Notes: generated by a model not told the origin, from the letters alone. 38,534 nt of DNA from Sutterella seckii (GCF_009183815.1 NZ_WEHX01000013.1:1-38534), one strand, 5' to 3'. Counted from the first letter of the stretch, positions 1 through 8,678 are shown. Numbers and translations: made by a program.

Positions 1-562
1 GGGTCGAGCCGCCCGGAACGAGCACCACCGCACGGTCGTGCTGGCTCGCGAGCGCCATCATCGTGGCCGGGAGCCCCTTGTCGCAGGTGGCGACGCCGAT
101 CACGGCCTTCGTGTTCGGGAGCGACCGGATCAGGCGGCGCATCACCATGCTCGCGTCGTTGCGGTAGGGGAGCGAGTCGAACATGCCGAGCGTGCCCTGG
201 GTGCGTCCGTCGCAGGGGTCGGAGACATAGACCGCGTAAGGCAATGCTTTGCCGGCATGGATTTCCTCGGCCGCAGCGCGCAGCTGCACGTCGAGCTCAT
301 AGTGGCCCTGGTGGAGGGCGAGCGCGATGGGCTTGCCGTCAGCGCCGCGGATGCCGCCCAGCGTGCTTACGAGGAGCACTTCGTCGCGGTCGAGCTCGTC
401 CGGGTTCCAGCCGATGCCCGCATTCATCGTCATGCCGAAAAGGTCGCCGCTCGGGCGGTTGATGAGCATGGCGGGCGTGAGCGGGAGCTCCCCCCGGGGG
501 CCGGCCGCGTGCGTGCGGATGTGATAGATGTCCTGATTCTCTTCGTCGTAGAAGTCAGACAT
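1..562 (-). CDS. YagF/YjhG-type aldonate (D-xylonate) dehydratase, partial at left edge
   Basis: The first 187 codons of a gene that continues past base 1. The protein belongs to the IlvD/Edd dehydratase family, which removes water from sugar acids to give 2-keto-3-deoxy acids using an iron-sulfur cluster and Mg2+. Visible family features are a PCDGRTQG motif with Cys117, a second cluster-type motif TCDKGLPATMMA with Cys160, and the N-terminal LINRPSGDLFGMTMNAG block that I associate with the YagF/YjhG branch rather than with IlvD. The ATG at 562 is preceded by AAAGGAG at good spacing. It lies 71 bases downstream of the aldolase gene on the same strand, the order expected for a dehydratase-aldolase pathway. 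The substrate D-xylonate is inferred from the E. coli yagEF/xynR arrangement; other aldonates are possible. The C-terminal two thirds are not in the window. Confidence 0.85.
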   Translation of the reverse strand, partial: MSDFYDEENQDIYHIRTHAAGPRGELPLTPAMLINRPSGDLFGMTMNAGIGWNPDELDRDEVLLVSTLGGIRGADGKPIALALHQGHYELDVQLRAAAEEIHAGKALPYAVYVSDPCDGRTQGTLGMFDSLPYRNDASMVMRRLIRSLPNTKAVIGVATCDKGLPATMMALASQHDRAVVLVPGGST

Positions 563-633
563 TGCGGATCTCCTTTGATTCTTTGGCGAACGGGTCTTTT
601 GGTCTTAAGGCGTATCGCTGGGTCTCAACTGCG

Positions 634-1536
634 TCAGATAACGCCCTTCGCGGCGAGGAAGGCCTTCACGGCTTCCTTCGTTTCTTCCGTGAGCGGACGC
701 ACGGGCGGGAGCGAATAGGTATTCATTTCAACGCCCGTTGCGAGCACCGTCGCGTACTTGATGACCGACATGAAGGGCACCTCGAGGCCGTAGAGGGCCG
801 GGAGCTGAACGAGCTTCTTATCGAGCTCAACAGCCTTCTGGTAGTCGCCCTTCTTAAAGGCCTCGTAGATCCCGACGGAAAGTTCCGGCGCGAAGTTCAT
901 GCTCGCCGTGATGGAGCCGTCGCCGCCGAGTTCCAGCGTATTGAGGAGATGGTCGTCGTAGCCCGCAAGGACCGAGAATTCCGGACGGATGGGCTTGATC
1001 GTGCTGATCATCGCGCGGATGTGGCCCACGTTGTCGATCGTTTCCTTGATGCCGACGATGTTGGGATTGGCGAGCACGAGGCGCTTCACAACCTCGGCAT
1101 TGAGATCCTGGCCCGTGAGATCGGGGAAGTTGTAGATGAGAACCGGAAGCTTCACGGCCGAGCAGATGGCGTGGTAGTAGGCGTCGAGGTTGACGGCCGA
1201 GACCTTCCAGTAATAGGGATTGATGACGACGATGCCGTCGGCGCCGATTTTTTCGGCGTGCTTCGCAAGCTCAACGGCTTCGCGCGTATTGGGAGAACCC
1301 ACGCCGATCAGAACCGGAACGCGGCCCGCGGCGGCGGCGACGCCCGCCTCGGCCATTTCCATGCGCTCTTCCTTGGACATCTGACTGAATTCGCCGCCCG
1401 TGCCGAGATAGAAGAGCCCGTGCACGCCGTGCTCGATCAGATAGTCGGCGAGGCGCTTCGCAGCCTCGCGGTCGACCTTGCCGTCCTGAGTGAAGGTGCT
1501 CGAAACCGGCGGAATGCAGCCGCAGAATCTCTTCAT
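634..1536 (-). CDS. YagE/YjhH-type 2-keto-3-deoxy-aldonate aldolase (DHDPS family)
   Basis: 300-residue class I aldolase of the DapA/NanA superfamily, full length for the YagE group. It would cleave a 2-keto-3-deoxy sugar acid to pyruvate and an aldehyde (glycolaldehyde if the acid is a pentonate). Family motifs are in place: LGTGGEF at residues 44-50, the YNFPDLTG loop with catalytic Tyr135, and VGIKET with the Schiff-base Lys164. An AGGAG ribosome site lies 9 bases before the ATG. The gene sits between the IclR regulator (50-base gap) and the dehydratase (71-base gap), all on the minus strand, so the three are probably one operon. The pathway assignment rests on synteny with the E. coli xynR/yagE/yagF genes. 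A 4-hydroxy-tetrahydrodipicolinate synthase role is less likely because of the neighbours. Confidence 0.85.
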   Translation of the reverse strand: MKRFCGCIPPVSSTFTQDGKVDREAAKRLADYLIEHGVHGLFYLGTGGEFSQMSKEERMEMAEAGVAAAAGRVPVLIGVGSPNTREAVELAKHAEKIGADGIVVINPYYWKVSAVNLDAYYHAICSAVKLPVLIYNFPDLTGQDLNAEVVKRLVLANPNIVGIKETIDNVGHIRAMISTIKPIRPEFSVLAGYDDHLLNTLELGGDGSITASMNFAPELSVGIYEAFKKGDYQKAVELDKKLVQLPALYGLEVPFMSVIKYATVLATGVEMNTYSLPPVRPLTEETKEAVKAFLAAKGVI

Positions 1537-1586
1537 GATGTGTTTCTCCTGAGGGTTTGCGTGTCTGATGTATCGGGAGTGAGCGG

Positions 1587-2378
1587 TCAGGATTCCGAGG
1601 TAAGGAGGACCGGAGCCGATCCCCCGTATCCCAAGCCGCGGGAAATCTGAAGGGAACAGTCCGAGAGCATTCTGAGATAGCCCTCAATGCGTTCGGACGT
1701 GAAGGTTGTCGGGTCCGCCGAAAGCGACACCGCATAGTTGACGCGGCCGGCAAGATCGAAGACCGGCGTGCTGATGCATACCGCAAGAGGAGCGGATTCC
1801 TCCGCGTCGAGGCCCCATCCGCGACGGCGCGTGAGCTTCAGCTCCTCGATGAACATGCTGCGGTCGGTAATCGTTTTCGGCGTGTACTGTGCAAGCTCGA
1901 GCTGATCGAGGTAGAGCCGCAGCTCCCCGTCGGTCTTCCAGGCGAGAAGGGCTTTGCCGAGCGCCGTCGAATGGAAGTCGAGCTTTTTGCCGACCCAGCT
2001 TCTTTCGGTCGGCTTTGAAAGCGGGCTCTCCACCTTGTCGAGGTAGAGCGCATGAAAGTCTTCAATGGTTCCGAGGTGGCAGATGAGCCCCGACTTCATC
2101 GCAAGCTCCTGCATGGGGCGCTTCGTGATTTCAAAGAGGCTCCGTCTGTGGAGCGACTGGCAGCCGAGCTCGTAGACCTTGATGCCGAGCTGATACTGGC
2201 GGGCATCGTTCTTGATGAGAAGCCCGCACCCGACCATGGTGTCGAGAATGTTGAGGAGGCTGCTTTTCGGGAGGTCGAAATCCTTCTGGAGCTGAGTAAA
2301 GCTCGCCGCGCCCACATGCGCGATGTGGGTGAGGATCTTGTCAGCTCGCAGTAGAGAGATGCAGCCTTTGCCGGCCAT
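1587..2378 (-). CDS. IclR-family transcriptional regulator (XynR/YagI-like)
   Basis: 263 residues with the two-domain IclR layout: a winged helix-turn-helix over roughly residues 10-75 ([19 protein letters not shown] is the recognition region) followed by an effector-binding domain containing [12 protein letters not shown], typical of the family. An AGGAG site sits 7 bases upstream of the ATG. The gene is the first of a minus-strand set with the aldolase and dehydratase, and a perfect palindrome lies 66 bases upstream of its start, over the predicted transcription start. The likely role is autoregulation and control of the sugar-acid operon, induced by the aldonate or its keto-deoxy product. 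In E. coli XynR (YagI) controls the equivalent genes; orthology here is inferred from context, not from a tree. Confidence 0.85.
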   Translation of the reverse strand: MAGKGCISLLRADKILTHIAHVGAASFTQLQKDFDLPKSSLLNILDTMVGCGLLIKNDARQYQLGIKVYELGCQSLHRRSLFEITKRPMQELAMKSGLICHLGTIEDFHALYLDKVESPLSKPTERSWVGKKLDFHSTALGKALLAWKTDGELRLYLDQLELAQYTPKTITDRSMFIEELKLTRRRGWGLDAEESAPLAVCISTPVFDLAGRVNYAVSLSADPTTFTSERIEGYLRMLSDCSLQISRGLGYGGSAPVLLTSES

Positions 2379-2443
2379 GACCTGCTCCTATCGGAAAACC
2401 AGTGAAACCTATTCTGAAGGAGTAGTCATTCAGAGAGAAGAAG

Positions 2444-2471
2444 TGGTTCAACATGTTGAACCAAATTTATA
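2444..2471 (-). promoter_or_regulatory. Predicted -10 box and palindromic operator for the IclR-aldolase-dehydratase operon
   Basis: Positions 2444-2463 form a perfect 20-bp palindrome (half site TGGTTCAACA). On the minus strand the sequence TATAAA (2466-2471) lies immediately upstream, so the transcription start would fall inside the palindrome. This is the classical place for a repressor, and the likely binder is the IclR protein encoded 66 bases downstream. No good -35 box was found. Confidence 0.6.
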
Positions 2472-2546
2472 CTCTCCGGGAAGCAGAAAATTTTTCTTGT
2501 TTACAGTTGATTTGGTAATGCGGAAATTTTGCTCCTGCAAGCCGCA

Positions 2547-3839
2547 TCACCTTCCGGCCGCACGCCTGCCGCGCTCAAGGCTGATGGGCATGAGGGCTGC
2601 AATCGAGAGGAGAAAGAAGACGCCCGTCACGAGGATCGCAAGGCGATGGTCGTTCCCGGTGATCCAGGTAACGCTTCCGTAGGCAAGCGGGCCCACGATC
2701 GCGGCCACCCAGAGCGACATGTTCCAGAAGCTGAAGAATTCAGCCGACCGGCTTTCGGGCGAAAGGAGCGCCACCATGGCGCGGCCCGCGGACTGAGAGG
2801 ACCCCATGGCAAGTCCCGCCAGGTTCGCGGCAAGCCAGAAGAGCGGCCGGGTCGTTGCAAAGGCCGCGCAGGCAATCATCAGCACCCAGACGACAAGGGT
2901 CGTTCCGAGCGCGCGCTTGTGGCCGATCCGATCCTGCAGGTACCCGAAGCCGAAGGCGCCGAGGGCAGCGGTGATGTTGACGAGAAAGACGAGAAGGAGC
3001 GTATCGGTCGTCGTGAACCCCATGACTTCCGCGGCATAGACGGCCGAAAGCGTGATCACGACGGAAATGCCCGACTGGTAGAGGAATCCGCAGAGCGCGA
3101 GCCACCCAAAATCCCGGTACTGACTGAGGCACTTTGCTGTCCGGACGACCTCCCGGAAGCTCTCAAGGCAGAGGCTCCCCAAAGAACTTGTTCCCTTCTG
3201 CCGCGGCACGGCGCGCTCCTTCAGCACGGCAAAAATCGGAACGGCCGCGAGCGCAAAGACCGTTGCGGTAATCACCATGGTGCCCGCGATGGCCGAGTCG
3301 GTAGAGAGCCCGAGGCGGTCTGCCTGCGTGACGAGCAGGAGCGATGCTCCCAGAGTCACGAGGCCGCCGCAGTAGCCGAAGGACCATCCCCAGCCCGATA
3401 CCTTGCCCACGGCCTCAGGGCGTGCGATTTCGGGCAGAAACGCGGAATTGAGCGTTTCGCCCACGTTGTAGCCGATGTTGGAAAGAATCACCATGACTGC
3501 GGCGAGGAGAATCGTCCCCGGTCCGCAGAAGGCAAGTCCGAAGGTGCCCGCGACGGCGCAGAGGGTTGCCGCAAAGAGCCAGACCTTTTTGCGGGCGGTC
3601 GCGTCGGCAATGGCGCCGATGACGGGCATGAGAACGAGGCTCGCCGCATTGCTCGCGGCAATGATGAGGGTCCACACGAAGGTCGCCCAGGGCGCGTCCC
3701 CGGCAACAACCGCGACGAAATAAGCGTTGAAGACCGCGGTGAGCACCACCGTGGTGTACCCGGAATTCGCGAAGTCAAAGGCCGACCAGGCCCAGACTTC
3801 CTTCGGGCGAACGCCCGGCATCAGCGTTTTGGAGTCCAT
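2547..3839 (-). CDS. Atg22/UMF1-like major facilitator transporter
   Basis: 430-residue polytopic membrane protein with about 12 hydrophobic segments. The N-terminal stretch EVWAWSAFDFANSGYTT matches the signature start of the Atg22-like (UMF1) branch of the major facilitator superfamily. Loop 2-3 carries a recognisable MFS motif (GAIADATARKK, near residue 80). The branch includes the yeast vacuolar amino-acid effluxer Atg22 and many bacterial proteins of unknown substrate. The ATG is 20 bases after the deacetylase stop on the same strand, so the two are probably co-transcribed. The substrate may therefore be an acetylated or polyamine-like compound, which is speculation. It may also feed the sugar-acid genes downstream, but a 168-base gap with its own operator separates them. 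Confidence 0.75.
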   Translation of the reverse strand: MDSKTLMPGVRPKEVWAWSAFDFANSGYTTVVLTAVFNAYFVAVVAGDAPWATFVWTLIIAASNAASLVLMPVIGAIADATARKKVWLFAATLCAVAGTFGLAFCGPGTILLAAVMVILSNIGYNVGETLNSAFLPEIARPEAVGKVSGWGWSFGYCGGLVTLGASLLLVTQADRLGLSTDSAIAGTMVITATVFALAAVPIFAVLKERAVPRQKGTSSLGSLCLESFREVVRTAKCLSQYRDFGWLALCGFLYQSGISVVITLSAVYAAEVMGFTTTDTLLLVFLVNITAALGAFGFGYLQDRIGHKRALGTTLVVWVLMIACAAFATTRPLFWLAANLAGLAMGSSQSAGRAMVALLSPESRSAEFFSFWNMSLWVAAIVGPLAYGSVTWITGNDHRLAILVTGVFFLLSIAALMPISLERGRRAAGR

Positions 3840-3859
3840 GATTCTTTTCTTTCGTTCCG

Positions 3860-4822
3860 TCAGAGGGGCGTGCGAAGAAGCCCCTGAAGATGCGTGAAGA
3901 CGCTCCGCCCGAGGCTTCTCAGTTCGTAGCCGCCTTCGAGGACGCTTACGAGCCTGCCTTCGCAGTATTTCCAGGACGCTTCCACGAGAAGCCTCGTTAT
4001 GCAGGCGTAGTCGATCTCCGCGGCCTTCAGCTGCGCAATCCGCTCTTCTGCGTGCGCGTCGAACCCGGCCGAGAGAATCATGAGCTGAGGACGGAAGCGT
4101 TCGATTTCAGAGAGCCACACCTTCTCAACCACCTCGCGCAGTTCCGCGCCGCCAGCGCCGGCGGGAAGGGGCGACAAAATCGCATTTGCGGGCTGCGGAT
4201 CCATGCGTCGGTGCGGGAAAAGCGGCCACTGAAAAACCGAGAGAAAGCGCATGTTCGGGCGGCCGGCGAGTATTTCCTCCGTCCCGTCGCCGTGGTGGGC
4301 GTCGAAGTCGAGCACCATGATGCGCTCGAGCTTGTAGCGCTTTTCCGCCCAAAGGGCCCCGATGGCGGCATTGTTGAGGTAGCAGAAGCCGCTCGCGCGG
4401 TTTCGTGAGGCATGATGTCCGGGAGGCCTCACCGCGCAGAAGGCGTTCTTCACCGTTCGTGCAAAAACGGCATCCACCGCTCTCACCACCGCTCCGGCGC
4501 TTGCCATGGCGCAGTCGAAGGTGTCGCTCCCCACCTGCGTATCGGGTTCCTGAAAGCGCCTGAGAGCCGCTTCATCCCCGAGAGAGGCCTTCTCCAGAGC
4601 GTCCACATAGTCTGCATCGTGCGCGAGGAGCACGGCTTCCATCGGAGCCGGCCCGCAGTCGACGCGCCGCATCCTGTCGCCGAAGCCGCCGAGCATAAGG
4701 CGGTTTTCAATGGCCTCGATGCGCTCAGGCGACTCCGGCGCCTCCTCGAGCATGTTGGGAAGGCTGACGAGCTGATGCGTGAAGTATCCGGTAGGAAGAC
4801 TTTTCCATTCTGAAGACGGCAT
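3860..4822 (-). CDS. Histone-deacetylase-family zinc amidohydrolase (AcuC/acetylpolyamine amidohydrolase-like)
   Basis: 320-residue arginase/deacetylase-fold enzyme that hydrolyses acetamide bonds with an active-site zinc. All key residues are present: the PPGHHA motif with His136-His137, zinc ligands Asp174 and His176 in DFDAHHGDG, Asp255 in SAGFDAH, and the catalytic Tyr299 in LEGGY. The open frame extends upstream to 4963, but the family domain begins at TGYFTH, 11 residues after the ATG at 4822, so I chose 4822; neither start has a strong ribosome site. It precedes the Atg22-like transporter by 20 bases. Bacterial relatives act on acetylpolyamines, acetoin-pathway acetyl-CoA synthetase or other acetylated substrates; the sequence does not decide which. 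It is divergent from the transglycosylase gene. Confidence 0.85.
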   Translation of the reverse strand: MPSSEWKSLPTGYFTHQLVSLPNMLEEAPESPERIEAIENRLMLGGFGDRMRRVDCGPAPMEAVLLAHDADYVDALEKASLGDEAALRRFQEPDTQVGSDTFDCAMASAGAVVRAVDAVFARTVKNAFCAVRPPGHHASRNRASGFCYLNNAAIGALWAEKRYKLERIMVLDFDAHHGDGTEEILAGRPNMRFLSVFQWPLFPHRRMDPQPANAILSPLPAGAGGAELREVVEKVWLSEIERFRPQLMILSAGFDAHAEERIAQLKAAEIDYACITRLLVEASWKYCEGRLVSVLEGGYELRSLGRSVFTHLQGLLRTPL

Positions 4823-4973
4823 GTTGAGAAAGCGTTCGGGGAGGCGCTCTAGGATGAATATCCCGAAAAGCCTAGCACAGAAGAAAAGAGGCGCTCGCGC
4901 CTCTCTGAGCCCGGGCTTAGGTTCTGAAACAATTGGGCGCAGAGTTGCCCTGAGGCACCCCAAAGCTCCCCGT

Positions 4974-4979
4974 TAGAAT
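4974..4979 (+). promoter_or_regulatory. Predicted -10 box of the MltB-like gene
   Basis: TAGAAT, 37 bases before the ATG at 5017. The same TAnAAT type of box recurs before pssA, two NSS genes and the insertion sequence in this window. No convincing -35 box is visible at 17 bases. Confidence 0.4.
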
Positions 4980-5016
4980 CAAGCGGACAACCAAGCTCCT
5001 GCAACCAATAAACCTC

Positions 5017-6275
5017 ATGGCACAGTCGATCCGCTTTTCCCTCGCTCCGCTCGCGCTCGCCCTTTGCGCGCTCTCCGCCTGCGCCGCGCCTGATCGGGAT
5101 GCCCGGGGACTTGAAACCCCGCGCTCGCGGAGTCAGCTGCTCCCTCTGAAACTCCGAAGCCTCAGGCGTCTCCTGAAGCGAAGGCGGAGCCCGTCGAGAC
5201 GCCCAGGCCGAAATCCTCCCGGCCCGAAGCAGAGAAGATCCCGGAACCCCGGGCCATCAGTCCCGTGAGCGGAAGTCCCGCAGCCTCGGACTATGCCGAG
5301 CGCCCGGACGTGCAGGCCTTCATTAAAAAGCTTTCCGCTGAGCGCGGAATCCCCCTCGACTGGCTCGAGCCCGGGGTCGCCGTCGCGCGCTATTCGCCCC
5401 TTTCAGAGAAGTACACCACGCCGCGGCCCAACGCCAACAAAAAGACGACGGCCGAAAAGAACTTTCTCCTTTACGAAAGAAACCTCGTCAACAGCGAACG
5501 CATTCGCAGGGGAACTGACTTTCTCGAAGACAACCGTGCCGTTTTCGACCGGGTGGAAGCTGAAACCGGCGTTTCGCGCTATGCCGTTGCGGCAATCATC
5601 GGCGTCGAATCGATCTTCGGGCGCAACATGGGGCGCTTTCGCGTGCTCGACGCCCTGATGACGCTTTCCTTCGACTACACGCGGCGCTCCAAGTACTACC
5701 TCGCCGAGCTCTCGGACTTCCTTGAATTCTGCTGGCTGCAGCAGATCGAGCCGGTTGCCGTCTCGGGCTCCTTTGCGGGCGCCATGGGGCTCGGACAGTT
5801 CATGCCCTCGTCGCTCAAGGCCTACGGCAAGGACGGCGACGGGGACGGCCATATTGATATCGTCGGGAACGAAGCCGACGGCATCGCCTCGGTTGCGAAC
5901 TTCCTTCTCGTTCACGGCTGGGCGCGGGGCGAGCGTCCCCTCTACCGCGTTTCCGCAACGCCCGAAATCTTCAAGGCCACCGGTTCCGGCGGCATCAAAA
6001 CGCACACCACGGCCGGAGCGCTCCTGAAGGCCGGCGTGAAGCCACTCGAAGCGCTTCCACTTGCCGAAAATGAACCGGCGCTCCTCGTCGACCTCCCCTG
6101 GATCAAGGCGTCGAACGAAAAGGGCGTCGACTACTACATCGGCACATCGTCCTTCGCCGCCATTCTCCGCTACAACCGAAGCTACTTCTATGCGGCCGCA
6201 GTGTCGCTGCTTGCCGACGAGCTCGAGCGCGAATACGGGAAGAACGCGCCGGAAGCGAAGCCTCTGAAAAAGTGA
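5017..6275 (+). pseudogene. mltB: MltB-type lytic murein transglycosylase, frameshifted after its lipoprotein signal
   Basis: The product would cleave the MurNAc-GlcNAc bond of peptidoglycan from the periplasmic face. The first 33 or so codons (frame of 5017) encode a lipoprotein signal peptide with lipobox LSAC, Cys22. The rest reads in another frame, open from 5115 to 6275: a Pro/Glu/Ala-rich linker, then the SLT_2 domain with catalytic Glu in GVESIFG, the MGLGQFMPSS motif and an EF-hand-like DGDGDGHIDI loop as in E. coli Slt35. The upstream frame becomes an Arg-rich shadow and stops at 5268. One extra C in the CCCC run at 5117-5120 would join both parts into about 419 residues. The break may be a real mutation, phase switching or a sequence error. 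If real, only an unexported fragment could start, at GTG 5265. Confidence 0.8.
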
Positions 6276-6815
6276 CCTTGACTCTTCTCTCCCGACAGGA
6301 AGACCTCGTCTCTGCCTGGAAAGGCAATAAGACTCTCTGATTCCATTGAGATTTTCGATAATACGTATTTTCACGTACGAAAAAATGGTCCGCAGACTGA
6401 TTCCGGGGCTTTCCCGGTGTTCAATCTCCTCACATCTCGCGTTCCTCTTCGATTCTATCGATAACCCCTAAAGGGCTTTGCTTAAGGTCAATGCAGTGTT
6501 AGGATTGAAATATCTGAAAGATCAGAGCACTGCGGAGCATCTTCCGAGGAGTTGAGGATGCTTCCGGGGAGCATGAAATTCCCTTTTTCCTCCCCGACCG
6601 CACGCGCTTCTGATCCGACGGATCGCTTTTCCACGGATTGAAAAGCGGCTGACGCGAGCGCTTCACGACCAGCCTCTCCGAGGCGAAGCTCCGGGTCAGC
6701 TTGACCTTCGACGGAATCTATCGAAACTCCCTCTTTCAAAGAGCTTCCGTCCGACCAAGAAATCCAGATCATTCGGGTGAAAGACGAATGGTCGCGAATT
6801 AGGGAAAGACTGCCC
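6276..6815 (+). other. 540-base intergenic stretch before the EamA transporter
   Basis: No convincing gene on either strand. An 8-bp perfect inverted repeat (CGCTTTTC 6624-6631 with GAAAAGCG 6640-6647) is present, preceded by a short GATCC/GGATC repeat. The first 200 bases are AT-richer than the flanks. I recognise no riboswitch. The upstream codons of the transporter frame (GTG at 6777) lie here but have no ribosome site. Confidence 0.5.
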
Positions 6816-7865
6816 ATGCTGATCGGCGTCCTCCTCGGCATCGCCGCCGGGGCCCTCTGGGGTCTCATTTACATTGCCCCGCTCGTTGTTCCTGAATACA
6901 ACCCCGTGCTCGTCGCGCTCTCGCGCTTTATTGCGTTCGGCGTGATTTCGCTTCCCTTCCTCTATGTCTTCCGCAAGGAACTCAAGGCTTTTTCGCGCGC
7001 CGACATCTGGCAGGCCTTCAAGCTTCCGCTCTTCGGAAACGTCCTTTTCTACTGCCTCCTCACGATCTGCATCCGCCTTGCGGGCGCTCCGCTCGCGGGC
7101 ATGTTCATGGCCGTGATTCCGGTCCTTGTCGCGATTGCCTCCAACATCCGCTATGCCGGTTCCGACTCGGCCGTGCCCTGGAGCAAAATTCTTCCGCCCC
7201 TCGCGGTCATCTTCCTCGGCCTCATCGTCGCCAACCTGACGGAATTTGAAAATGCCGCAAAGGCTTCCGCCACGGGCGGCGAGGAGTACTGGATCGGCGT
7301 CGGCTTCGGCCTCGCAGCCGTCGTCTCCTGGACCTGGTTCTCGATCATGAATGCCGAGTGGCTCCTCAAGCACCCGCAGCACAGCACCGGCGCCTGGACG
7401 GCGCTTCAGGGCGTGACGGTGCTTCCCCTCGCGCTCGGGCTCTTTGCCGTTCTCGCCTGGCCCGCCGGCTTCATGGATACGAACATCACGCTCATGGGCG
7501 CCGCGCCCTGGAAATTTCTCGGCGTCGCCCTCACGATCGGTCTTCTCTGCTCGTGGGTGGCCATGGTCTGCTGGAACCGCATGAGCCAGCTCCTTCCGGC
7601 CGCGCTCGGCGGACAGCTCATCGTTTTTGAGTCCGTCTTTGCTGTCGTCTACGCGCTCATCTGGCGCGGCGAAATGCCGACCCTCTCGATGACGATCGGC
7701 TTCCTCGTCCTCATGGGCGGCGTTCTGGGGTCGCTGCGCGTCTTCCAGGCTCAGAGCCATTCCGCTGTGGCCGACCAGGCCCGCGAAGCGGTGGCCGGCC
7801 TCGAAACCGGCAAGGCTGCCGCCAACCGCGAGGTCATCGAATCCGAAGGCACGAGCGGCGAATAA
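6816..7865 (+). CDS. EamA-domain drug/metabolite superfamily transporter
   Basis: 349-residue inner-membrane protein with about ten hydrophobic helices in two repeated EamA halves; the first begins IGVLLGIAAGALWGLIYIAP, the second near VGFGLAAVVSWTWFSIMNAEW. Members export amino acids, drugs or metabolites by proton exchange. The ATG at 6816 was chosen because AGGGAAAG lies upstream, whereas the in-frame GTG at 6777 has no ribosome site. The C-terminal 40 residues are charged and likely cytoplasmic. It stands alone on the plus strand and ends at a strong terminator. The substrate cannot be read from sequence. Confidence 0.8.
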   Translation: MLIGVLLGIAAGALWGLIYIAPLVVPEYNPVLVALSRFIAFGVISLPFLYVFRKELKAFSRADIWQAFKLPLFGNVLFYCLLTICIRLAGAPLAGMFMAVIPVLVAIASNIRYAGSDSAVPWSKILPPLAVIFLGLIVANLTEFENAAKASATGGEEYWIGVGFGLAAVVSWTWFSIMNAEWLLKHPQHSTGAWTALQGVTVLPLALGLFAVLAWPAGFMDTNITLMGAAPWKFLGVALTIGLLCSWVAMVCWNRMSQLLPAALGGQLIVFESVFAVVYALIWRGEMPTLSMTIGFLVLMGGVLGSLRVFQAQSHSAVADQAREAVAGLETGKAAANREVIESEGTSGE

Positions 7866-7887
7866 GCCTCTCCAACGCTTCAATTGC

Positions 7888-7929
7888 GCGAAAGGGCCGG
7901 TCTGAATGGACCGGCCCTTTCGCTTTTTT
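7888..7929 (+). terminator. Strong rho-independent terminator
   Basis: Perfect 15-bp stem (7888-7902 with 7909-7923), 6-base loop, then TTTTTT. It ends the EamA gene, 23 bases after the stop, and faces the FAH-family gene on the other strand. Confidence 0.9.
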
Positions 7930-7973
7930 GCATTTGATCCCGTGCCTCACGCGGTGCGGGAAGCTTTCAGGTC

Positions 7974-8678
7974 TTATTCGCCCGCAGCGATCTTCACGCG
8001 GAGCTTTCCGACGCCGTTGACGCCGCCCTCGAAGACGTCGCCGACATGCGCTTCAGGCACGTTCACGGGAGCCCCCGTGAAGATGAGGTCGCCCGGACGC
8101 ACTTCCCAGTAGCGGGAAATGAGGGCAATCAGCTCCGCGGGCGACGCGATCATGAAGCTCGTGCTGGCCGACTGGACCTTATTGTTGTTCTGGTAGAGAT
8201 AGATTTCAGAGGGCGCAGGGAGCGGCGTGCGGTAGGCAGGACGCACGGCGGAAACGGGAGCCCCGCCGTCGAGCGTCTTCATGAGATCCCAGGAGCCGCC
8301 CGCGGGAAGGTCCTCGGGCGCAAGACGGCGCGTGAAATCGAATCCGACGCACCAGCCCCAGATGCACTTTCCGGCTTCCTCGACCGAAAGGTTGCGACCG
8401 CCCTTGCTGAGGCAGGCAACCAGCTCAAGCTCCGGCACCATTTTCGCAGTGCGGGGAGGCATCACCCATTCATAGGTCTCTCCATCCCGCACCGGCGTCA
8501 CCGTATCGGCAGCCTTCAGAAAGAGCGGCGGAACGGAACCCGCTTTTTCAGCCCGTGCCGCTTCCGAAGCCGCATAGTTTCTCGCGGCGCCGTAAACGCG
8601 GTTGACGGGGAAGAATTCATAGCGTTCATCCTGAACCGGAATCACCGCCTGAGCGGGCGGAGCAAAAAGAAAGGACAT
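7974..8678 (-). CDS. Fumarylacetoacetate hydrolase-family protein
   Basis: 234 residues, the length of the short single-domain FAH proteins such as YcgM. These metal-dependent enzymes hydrolyse or isomerise beta-diketo acids (acylpyruvates, 2-oxohepta-3-ene-1,7-dioate). The FFPVNRVYGAARNYA opening, the metal-site Glu pair in PELELVACL, the GFDFTRR segment and the C-terminal RPGDLIFTGAP loop fit the family. The usual GPVLVNPG-type gating segments are diverged, so the exact reaction is open. A GAGGTGA ribosome site lies 4 bases before the ATG. It is a single-gene unit facing the EamA gene and divergent from pssA. Confidence 0.8.
   Translation of the reverse strand: MSFLFAPPAQAVIPVQDERYEFFPVNRVYGAARNYAASEAARAEKAGSVPPLFLKAADTVTPVRDGETYEWVMPPRTAKMVPELELVACLSKGGRNLSVEEAGKCIWGWCVGFDFTRRLAPEDLPAGGSWDLMKTLDGGAPVSAVRPAYRTPLPAPSEIYLYQNNNKVQSASTSFMIASPAELIALISRYWEVRPGDLIFTGAPVNVPEAHVGDVFEGGVNGVGKLRVKIAAGE

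Noticed and set aside
562-1650. Long plus-strand open frame (362 codons)
   Set aside because: It is the reverse-strand shadow of the aldolase gene, with Arg/Asp/His-rich composition typical of antisense frames in GC-rich DNA.
2529-3887. 452-codon plus-strand frame opposite the MFS gene
   Set aside because: Its composition is highly charged and histidine/glycine-rich with no domain; the opposite strand encodes a clear membrane transporter.
6488-6868. Possible minus-strand gene in the gap before the EamA transporter
   Set aside because: No ribosome site, no recognisable motif, and its start lies inside the transporter gene.
6696-7883. 395-codon minus-strand frame opposite the EamA gene
   Set aside because: Antisense shadow; the plus-strand product has membrane segments and family motifs.
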